Assembly (NCBI GenBank): GCA_035527995.1
Contig: DATKZJ010000194.1
Location: 1-5,622 of the forward strand
Length of the DNA: 5,622 bases
Reading direction: 5' to 3'
Origin: JAFGTF01 sp035527995
GTDB taxonomy: Bacteria; Spirochaetota; B62-G9; DRHN01
The translations under genes and the position numbers were made by a program. The notes under the pieces were generated by a model. That model made no database searches, had not been told where the DNA came from, and worked only from the letters and a program-made list of their open reading frames with translations. This document shows, one piece after another, positions 1 through 4,427 of this stretch (positions within the stretch are counted from its first letter, which is position 1; every line of letters begins with the position of its first letter).

Positions 1-1385
1 TTGATATCGTACTCGTCGACCTGAGGCTCCCCGGACTCTCCGGCAAACAGATCATCGATACACTGAACGATGAATTCGGCTCCCGAGTGAAGACGATTGT
101 AATAACTGGTTATGAAAAAGAGTGGGAGCGATCGGACGCCCTAAAAAGCGGCGTGGCTGCGTATTTAAAGAAGGGAGATTTTACTCCTCTCGACCTGCTC
201 GGAACAATGAAGAGGATTATGAACCTTTCCCCTGCTCCGCCCTCCTCCCTGCCCCGCTTCGCAAACGACAACACCGTCCTCCCGTCAGAGAAGCTTAGTA
301 AGATCTACGATTTTACGAACAAGCTCATCTCTCTCGATTCGCTCAATAATGTTGTCGAAGCAGTGATCAAGATGTTCAAGAAGATCAGCAGCTGCACAAG
401 GATATCGGTGATGCTCCTTTCAGACGACGGTGAGTATCTTTACATAAAGAAGGCCGTCGGACTGAACGAGGAGATCATAAGCTCGACAAAGATTAAGGTC
501 GGAGAACACGTGGCGGGAAGGGTTTTCTCAAACCGCAGGATGATATCCTCCGACGACTACGACGTCCTTACCGGCGAATTTTCCAAGCAGAGTGGAAGCG
601 GCCCGTTCATGAGTATTCCGATTATCGAGATTCCGTACAAAGAGGGCACGGACCCGATCGGTGTTATCAACCTGACGGACCGCATCGGCGGACACCAGTT
701 TTCAGGGGGCGAAAAGAGGTTCCTACTCTGTCTCGCGAACTCCGCATCGATCGCAATAAAGAACGAGCTGAGGAAGAAGGCAATCGAGAAGAATACGATC
801 GATACGCTTGTGCTCCTTGCAAATGTACTCGAAGCACGGGACCGCTACACGCAGGGCCATTCCATGCGTGTCGGCTCCTACTCCTACGAAGTAGCGAAAA
901 GGCTGGGTTTTTCAGGCGATGAGCTCAAGCGCATACAGTATGCCGGACAGATCCATGATATAGGCAAGATAGCGATTCCGGACTCCGTTCTTCTCAAGGA
1001 GGGCAGGCTGACTCGTGACGAGTATGAATGTATGAAGGAGCATCCGAAAAACAGCAAGAAGATCGTCGACCATATCGGGTTCTTCAGCCCCATCAAAGGG
1101 CTTTTCCTCCACCACCACGAGCACTTCGACGGCAATGGATATCCGGACGGCATAGCCGGTACGGACATCGAGATAGGAGCACGTATCATCGCCGTGACAG
1201 ACGCGTACGATGCAATGACCTCGAACCGCCCCTACAGAAACGCCATGTCGAAAGAGAAAGCAGTATCGATCCTCATCGAGGAGAAACACAAACAGTTCGA
1301 TCCTGAGTGCGTCGATGCATTCGTCGACTGGTGCCTTTCTCCCGAGCCGTATTCCCCGGTGCTGCCGGTCGGTGAAATCGCTTGA
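1..1385 (+). CDS. Response regulator with receiver, GAF and HD-GYP domains (5' partial); probable c-di-GMP phosphodiesterase
   Basis: The frame is open from base 3, so the true start lies before the window; the GTG at 87 is internal. The first codons read DIVLVDLRLPGLSG, the receiver phosphorylation site, with the acceptor Asp at 18-20. The conserved Thr follows in VITGY (about 105-107) and the Lys in YLKKG (171-173), where Gly replaces the usual Pro. A GAF sensor domain spans about 294-785. The HD-GYP domain (about 795-1345) is complete: His 858-860 in GHSMRVG, the HD pair at 954-959 in HDIGKI, HHHEHFDGNGYPDG at 1110-1151, and DAYDAMTSNRPYR after it. This family hydrolyses cyclic di-GMP using bound metals, so the protein probably lowers c-di-GMP when phosphorylated and/or when GAF binds a ligand. 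Cytosolic: no membrane segment is visible. It ends at TGA 1383-1385. No partner kinase is visible; it could lie upstream. Family assignment is very secure; activity is inferred from intact motifs. Confidence 0.95.
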   Translation, partial: DIVLVDLRLPGLSGKQIIDTLNDEFGSRVKTIVITGYEKEWERSDALKSGVAAYLKKGDFTPLDLLGTMKRIMNLSPAPPSSLPRFANDNTVLPSEKLSKIYDFTNKLISLDSLNNVVEAVIKMFKKISSCTRISVMLLSDDGEYLYIKKAVGLNEEIISSTKIKVGEHVAGRVFSNRRMISSDDYDVLTGEFSKQSGSGPFMSIPIIEIPYKEGTDPIGVINLTDRIGGHQFSGGEKRFLLCLANSASIAIKNELRKKAIEKNTIDTLVLLANVLEARDRYTQGHSMRVGSYSYEVAKRLGFSGDELKRIQYAGQIHDIGKIAIPDSVLLKEGRLTRDEYECMKEHPKNSKKIVDHIGFFSPIKGLFLHHHEHFDGNGYPDGIAGTDIEIGARIIAVTDAYDAMTSNRPYRNAMSKEKAVSILIEEKHKQFDPECVDAFVDWCLSPEPYSPVLPVGEIA

Positions 1386-1427
1386 TATTTTCTACCGGCT
1401 CTGGCATATTTAGTTCTTGATGAGTAA

Positions 1428-1437
1428 TTCATATAAT
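1428..1437 (+). promoter_or_regulatory. Possible TATA-type promoter element
   Basis: TTCATATAAT lies 43 bases after the response regulator stop. Read as an archaeal TATA box it would start transcription near 1457-1462, just before the hairpin at 1465. Read as a bacterial -10 (TATAAT at 1432-1437), no good -35 element is visible at the usual spacing. It may drive the long leader or an independent small RNA. Support is sequence resemblance only. Confidence 0.25.
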
Positions 1438-1464
1438 CAACCAGAAAAGACATTTAAGAATGAA

Positions 1465-1504
1465 CTGGTGAACCAACGGCTGGACGGTACGGAGGTTGCA
1501 CCAG
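1465..1504 (+). other. Bulged hairpin in the intergenic region
   Basis: CTGGTG (1465-1470) pairs with CACCAG (1499-1504), and the adjoining AACC (1471-1474) pairs with GGTT (1494-1497). This makes ten base pairs with one bulged G (1498) and a 19-base loop. No U-run follows, so it does not look like an intrinsic terminator. It begins soon after a possible TATA-type element, so it may be the 5' end of a structured leader or small RNA. The function is unknown. Confidence 0.35.
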
Positions 1505-1543
1505 CGACTGTTTAGTTTCATTGCAAATCACTCTCTTACACTG

Positions 1544-1608
1544 AAAACCGCATAAAAGTTGATACTGTACGGTTTTTCTCGACTTAGATGCAGCGGCCCG
1601 AAAAACCG
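1544..1608 (+). promoter_or_regulatory. Possible attenuator-like switch of two mutually exclusive stems
   Basis: Three related segments occur in order: AAAACCG (1544-1550), CGGTTTTTC (1570-1578) and GAAAAACCG (1600-1608). The middle one can pair with the first (7 bp, 19-base loop) or with the third (9 perfect bp, 21-base loop), but not with both. The 3' side of the first stem runs into TTTTTCTC, which is U-rich. This is the geometry of a leader that switches between two folds. Alternatively the segments are inverted binding sites for a DNA-binding regulator. No known riboswitch consensus was recognised. Confidence 0.3.
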
Positions 1609-1680
1609 CTATCATGGATCTGTCCGGCCCTTGCAGAAGCAGCGCACAAAGAGATCGATAGTGCAGTGCTCGTACTGCCT

Positions 1681-1724
1681 GTTACGGTAATATTTGATAC
1701 GTTTATTATTAATAAACCGGTAAC
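1681..1724 (+). promoter_or_regulatory. AT-rich palindrome, candidate promoter/operator of the dehydrogenase operon
   Basis: The core GTTTATT-ATT-AATAAAC (1701-1717) is a perfect 7-bp inverted repeat around three bases. It sits inside a wider imperfect one in which GTTACGGT (1681-1688) matches ACC-G-GTAAC (1716-1724) with one bulged G. The core contains TTTATTATT, which resembles an archaeal TATA box and would place a start near 1730-1740, about 55 bases before the ATG at 1792. A TTGATA (1694-1699) resembles a bacterial -35, but no fitting -10 follows it. A repressor or activator dimer site overlapping the promoter is plausible. Confidence 0.35.
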
Positions 1725-1780
1725 AAAAATCGGGTAAAGGTTTTGTGTAATCCCCAAGATCTGTTTGAAAAACCAACCGT

Positions 1781-1784
1781 GGAG
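1781..1784 (+). promoter_or_regulatory. Ribosome binding site that fixes the dehydrogenase start at 1792
   Basis: GGAG lies seven bases before the ATG at 1792. The in-frame TTG at 1765, nine codons upstream, has no purine-rich site in front of it (only CCCCAAGATCTG). The shorter protein beginning MDNFERYRK is therefore preferred. Confidence 0.6.
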
Positions 1785-1791
1785 ACCAGTT

Positions 1792-3531
1792 ATGGACAAT
1801 TTCGAGAGGTACAGAAAGCTCGATTATACGGTACCGGAGCGAACTACCGCCTGGAGGATATACGGCCAGGGTATGGAGAATTTCGGGGACGCAAAGAGTC
1901 CCACGGTGATCCCCGTTCCGGAACCGAAGGATGACGAAATACTCGTGAGAAGCGACGCGGTCGGCCTCTGCTTCTCCGATACAAAGATCATCAAGTTCGG
2001 GGAGAACCACCCTCGCCTTCAGGGGAGAAGCATGAAAAAAGAGCCGGTCATTCCCGGGCACGAGGTCTCGCTCACCGTCATGAAGGCCGGCAAGAATTGG
2101 AAACAGGAGTACAAACCCGGCGAGAAGTACATCATTCAGGCGGATATATTTTACAAGGGAAAGTCGGAGAGTTACGGCTACCGGCTGCCAGGTGGACTCT
2201 CGGGATACGGGATCCTCGGAAAGGAGGTCCTGGAGGGAGATGCGGGAAGCTATCTGATACCGATAAAAAGCGATGAAACAAGCTACAGCGCTGCAGCGCT
2301 GGTGGAACCCTGGGGCTGCGTCGTCGCAGCCTACAGAATCACCCATCGGGACAGTATAAAGCATGGAGGAAACCTCATCTTCATCGGAAACGGTTCCGAC
2401 GAAAACCGCTGGGATTTCAGCACTCTTTTCGGAGAAAGGCTACCGAAAACCGTCGGACTGCTCGGTATCGGAGAGAGGACGACAGAGTCCATAAAAGCGG
2501 CCGTCTCCAACAGAGAGGTCGAAATATTCGAGGAAGCCGGAGATGATATCAGGGAGATCGTCCGGCGGCGCACGAACGGATCCGGATTCGACGACATCAT
2601 ACTCCTGGGCGAGACAGACGAAAATACCCTTGCACAGGCAGCAAACTCGATGTGTATGTACGGAATCATGAACTACATGGCAGGCTCCGATACTCCACAG
2701 TGTACGGATATCGACGCAGGCAAAATACACTACGACCGGATATCCTTTGTAGGAAGCCTGGGAGAAGACGTCTCCAAACCGTATGGGGACAACAACGACT
2801 ACAGTCTGAGGGGCGAGGGAGTGCTCCTCTTAGGCGCCGGGGGACCGATGGGGCAGATGCATGTCCACCTTGCCATAGAGAAGGACCCTCCTCCCAAGGT
2901 CATCGTAGCGACCGATATCGCGGATGAGCGGATAGCTGCGCTTCACGACCTTTTCGACAAACGTGCCGCACAGCGGGGAATTACGTTCAGTACATTCAAT
3001 CCCACTAAGTACAAGGACAAACAGGAGTATCGCGGGGCAATCCTCGATACGAACGCCGACCGCCTCTTCGACTACGTTGTTTGCCTCGCAGCGATCCCGG
3101 CAGTAATTGAAGAAGCCTCTTCCTACGCCGGCCGCGGCGCGGTTCTCAACATCTTTGCCGGGGTCTCAAAGGGTACAGTGGCAAAGCTCGATCTGAAGGA
3201 CGTAGCTGGAAAATCCGTGCGCTGGATAGGTTCGAGCGGCTCGGGGGTTGAGGACATGGAACACACTCTGCGCCAGTTGGAGCTCGGCAGGCTTGATACG
3301 AACATCTCTGTTGTGGCGGTATCCGGCATGAACGACGTGTGGAACGGGATAGAGGCGGTACGCACCGGCTCCTTTCCCGGAAAGATAGTCGTCTACCCGC
3401 ATATAGAGAACCTCGACCTCATCTCTCTCCGTGAGCTGAAAGATCGATACCCCGATGTCGGTGCACTGCTCACAGAAAACGGAGGCTGGACAAAAAAAGC
3501 AGAGGAGAAGCTTCTCGAAAAATTCCTTTAG
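1792..3531 (+). CDS. Zinc-dependent MDR dehydrogenase, L-sorbose-1-phosphate reductase/YggP-like, with an extra Rossmann-like domain
   Basis: This 579-residue protein is a medium-chain, zinc-type NAD(P) dehydrogenase. The N-terminal catalytic domain has the zinc ligands expected in the sorbitol-dehydrogenase branch: Cys60 in GLCFSD, His90-Glu91 in PGHE, and Glu172 in VEPWGC. The four-cysteine structural zinc lobe is absent. The C-terminal coenzyme domain has GAGGPMG (348-354) and Asp375 ending beta-2 (ATDIADER), which favours NAD over NADP. As remembered, the layout around GHE, VEP and GGPMG and the end GGWTKKAEEKLLEKF recall E. coli YggP and SorE, which interconvert sugar phosphates and polyol phosphates. 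Those relatives are about 410-425 residues. The excess is a segment, about residues 192-335, that looks like a second, degenerate Rossmann unit (GNGSDE instead of GxGxxG). It is the first gene of a likely operon with the SDR and the corrinoid activator. The fold and family are secure; the substrate is unknown. Confidence 0.88.
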   Translation: MDNFERYRKLDYTVPERTTAWRIYGQGMENFGDAKSPTVIPVPEPKDDEILVRSDAVGLCFSDTKIIKFGENHPRLQGRSMKKEPVIPGHEVSLTVMKAGKNWKQEYKPGEKYIIQADIFYKGKSESYGYRLPGGLSGYGILGKEVLEGDAGSYLIPIKSDETSYSAAALVEPWGCVVAAYRITHRDSIKHGGNLIFIGNGSDENRWDFSTLFGERLPKTVGLLGIGERTTESIKAAVSNREVEIFEEAGDDIREIVRRRTNGSGFDDIILLGETDENTLAQAANSMCMYGIMNYMAGSDTPQCTDIDAGKIHYDRISFVGSLGEDVSKPYGDNNDYSLRGEGVLLLGAGGPMGQMHVHLAIEKDPPPKVIVATDIADERIAALHDLFDKRAAQRGITFSTFNPTKYKDKQEYRGAILDTNADRLFDYVVCLAAIPAVIEEASSYAGRGAVLNIFAGVSKGTVAKLDLKDVAGKSVRWIGSSGSGVEDMEHTLRQLELGRLDTNISVVAVSGMNDVWNGIEAVRTGSFPGKIVVYPHIENLDLISLRELKDRYPDVGALLTENGGWTKKAEEKLLEKFL

Positions 3532-3539
3532 TATCCCCT

Positions 3540-3558
3540 AATGTGGACAAGCCACATT
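3540..3558 (+). other. Perfect 7-bp hairpin just after the dehydrogenase stop
   Basis: AATGTGG (3540-3546) and CCACATT (3552-3558) flank the loop ACAAG. It begins nine bases after the TAG stop. The sequence after it (CTTGATTAAAATATTTTC) is AT-rich but has no clean U-run, so termination would be weak at most. It could protect the 3' end of a processed dehydrogenase mRNA or act as a binding site. Confidence 0.4.
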
Positions 3559-3570
3559 CTTGATTAAAAT

Positions 3571-3597
3571 ATTTTCTTGCCAAAAAGGCAAGAAAAT
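3571..3597 (+). other. Perfect 11-bp hairpin immediately upstream of the SDR ribosome binding site
   Basis: ATTTTCTTGCC (3571-3581) and GGCAAGAAAAT (3587-3597) flank the loop AAAAA. The stem ends eight bases before the GGAGG of the next gene. No U-run follows on the + strand, so it is not a standard terminator in the operon direction. It could be an operator, an RNA-processing or stability element, or could tune translation of the SDR. TTAAAATATT just before it (3564-3573) could also serve as a TATA-like internal promoter. Confidence 0.45.
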
Positions 3598-3605
3598 CAG
3601 TATTT

Positions 3606-3611
3606 GGAGGT
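3606..3611 (+). promoter_or_regulatory. Ribosome binding site for the GTG-initiated SDR
   Basis: GGAGGT ends three bases before GTG 3615. The spacing is tight, but this is the only strong site, and the resulting N-terminus MSDLKGRSAIVTGGGQG matches the usual SDR start, which supports GTG as the initiator. Confidence 0.7.
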
Positions 3612-3614
3612 ACT

Positions 3615-4403
3615 GTGTCTGATCTGAAAGGAAGAAGTGCGATAGTAACAGGAGGTGGCCAGGGGCTCGGGGAGGCAATATGCCGCCGGCTCGCCGAAAG
3701 CGGAGTCATCGTCACGGTCTGTGATATCAGCATGGACAATGCCGAAAGGGTCGCGGGAACACTCCTGAAAGAATACGGTACACCCTCGCTCGCGGTAAAG
3801 GCGGACGTCACCTGTGAAAAGGATGTCGAGCGGATGGTTGGGAGGACAGTTGAGGAGTACGGCAGGCTCGACATACTGGTAAGTAACGCAGGAATAGTAA
3901 TAGCCTACGAGATCTCTGAGTTCCCCATCGATGATTTCAGAAAGGTAATCGACGTGAACCTTCTCGGCTACTTCCTGTGCGCCAAACACGCAGCGAGAGT
4001 GATGAAGCCGAACAGAAGCGGCGTAATAGTACAGATAAACTCGAAATCGGGAAAGAACGGATCGTACAAGAACTCGGCCTACTCATCTTCGAAGTTCGGG
4101 GGTATAGGGCTCACCCAGAGCATCGCTCTGGACCTCGCCCCGTACAACATCAGGGTCAATGCCATATGTCCAGGAAACCTCCTCGACTCTCCCCTCTGGG
4201 TAAAAAGCCTCTACAAACAGTACTCAAAAAAGTGGGATATCTCCGAGGAGGAGGTAAAAAAAAGATACGTAGATCAGGTCCCTCTGAAGAGGGGATGCTC
4301 CTATGACGATGTCACGTCCCTCCTTCTCTTCCTCGTTTCCGACTGCGCTTCCTACATGACCGGACAGGCAATCAACGTTACCGGCGGACAGGAAATGCGA
4401 TAA
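3615..4403 (+). CDS. SDR oxidoreductase, sorbitol-6-phosphate 2-dehydrogenase (SrlD)-like
   Basis: This is a 262-residue classical short-chain dehydrogenase. The coenzyme motif TGGGQGLG is at residues 12-19, and Asp37 ending beta-2 (VCDIS) favours NAD. NAG is at 91-93, and the catalytic residues are Ser143, Tyr156 and Lys160 (AYSSSKFGG). As remembered, the C-terminal half resembles E. coli SrlD over a long stretch: INSKSGK, the KFGG-GLTQS-ALDLA block, GNLL-SP, VPLKRGC-YDDV and TGQ-INVTGGQ. SrlD oxidises glucitol-6-phosphate to fructose-6-phosphate with NAD, and the length fits (259 in E. coli). Unlike E. coli SrlD it keeps the typical SDR text RVNAICPGN. The upstream SorE/YggP-like enzyme would make or use the same polyol phosphate. 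The corrinoid activator starts only 24 bases downstream, so the true substrate may be another polyol. Family: very secure. Exact substrate: moderate to low certainty. Cytosolic, no signal peptide. Confidence 0.9.
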   Translation: MSDLKGRSAIVTGGGQGLGEAICRRLAESGVIVTVCDISMDNAERVAGTLLKEYGTPSLAVKADVTCEKDVERMVGRTVEEYGRLDILVSNAGIVIAYEISEFPIDDFRKVIDVNLLGYFLCAKHAARVMKPNRSGVIVQINSKSGKNGSYKNSAYSSSKFGGIGLTQSIALDLAPYNIRVNAICPGNLLDSPLWVKSLYKQYSKKWDISEEEVKKRYVDQVPLKRGCSYDDVTSLLLFLVSDCASYMTGQAINVTGGQEMR

Positions 4404-4416
4404 CAACAGAGATATC

Positions 4417-4424
4417 AGGGTGAT
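4417..4424 (+). promoter_or_regulatory. Ribosome binding site AGGGTGAT for the corrinoid activator gene
   Basis: GGTGAT (4419-4424) is fully complementary to the AUCACC of the conserved 16S rRNA 3' end and ends three bases before the ATG at 4428. This supports translation of the downstream gene, which runs off the window, and cotranscription across a 24-base gap. Confidence 0.7.
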
Positions 4425-4427
4425 AAA

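Larger units (their letters stand above)
1386..1791 (+). other. 406-base intergenic region and putative structured leader, no convincing gene
   Basis: This gap separates the response regulator from the dehydrogenase operon. It is more AT-rich than the flanking genes. It contains a bulged hairpin (1465-1504), a set of CGGTTTTTC/GAAAAACCG repeats that can form alternative stems (1544-1608, with another GAAAAACC copy at 1767-1774), a small hairpin GCAGT/ACTGC (1663-1678), and an AT-rich palindrome (1681-1724). The longest + strand reading frame noted is a 49-codon ATG frame at 1588-1737 with no ribosome binding site. I see no tRNA, no cobalamin-riboswitch B12 box and no insertion-sequence ends. 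The most likely role is the promoter and long 5' leader of the downstream operon. Confidence 0.6.

Noticed and set aside
87..89. GTG as start of the response regulator
   Set aside because: The frame is open to the left edge and the residues before it form the receiver phosphorylation site, so the start is outside the window.
1765..1767. TTG as start of the dehydrogenase
   Set aside because: No ribosome binding site precedes it, whereas GGAG lies seven bases before the ATG at 1792.
1386..1791. Cobalamin riboswitch upstream of a corrinoid-linked operon
   Set aside because: I looked for the B12 box and its GCCACTG-type conserved core and found neither. The stems present do not fit that class.
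1386..1791. tRNA, CRISPR array or insertion-sequence ends in the gap
   Set aside because: There is no T-loop GTTCRA-type motif with a cloverleaf, no regularly spaced direct repeats, and no transposase or terminal repeats.
1612..2364. 250-codon open frame on the - strand
   Set aside because: It lies mostly opposite the dehydrogenase, whose motifs are clear. The translation has no recognisable family motif and no ribosome binding site was seen. It is an antisense shadow.
3571..3597. Rho-independent terminator after the dehydrogenase
   Set aside because: The 11-bp stem is not followed by a U-run on the + strand, and a close ribosome binding site follows. On the - strand AT-rich sequence does follow, but no - strand gene ends there.
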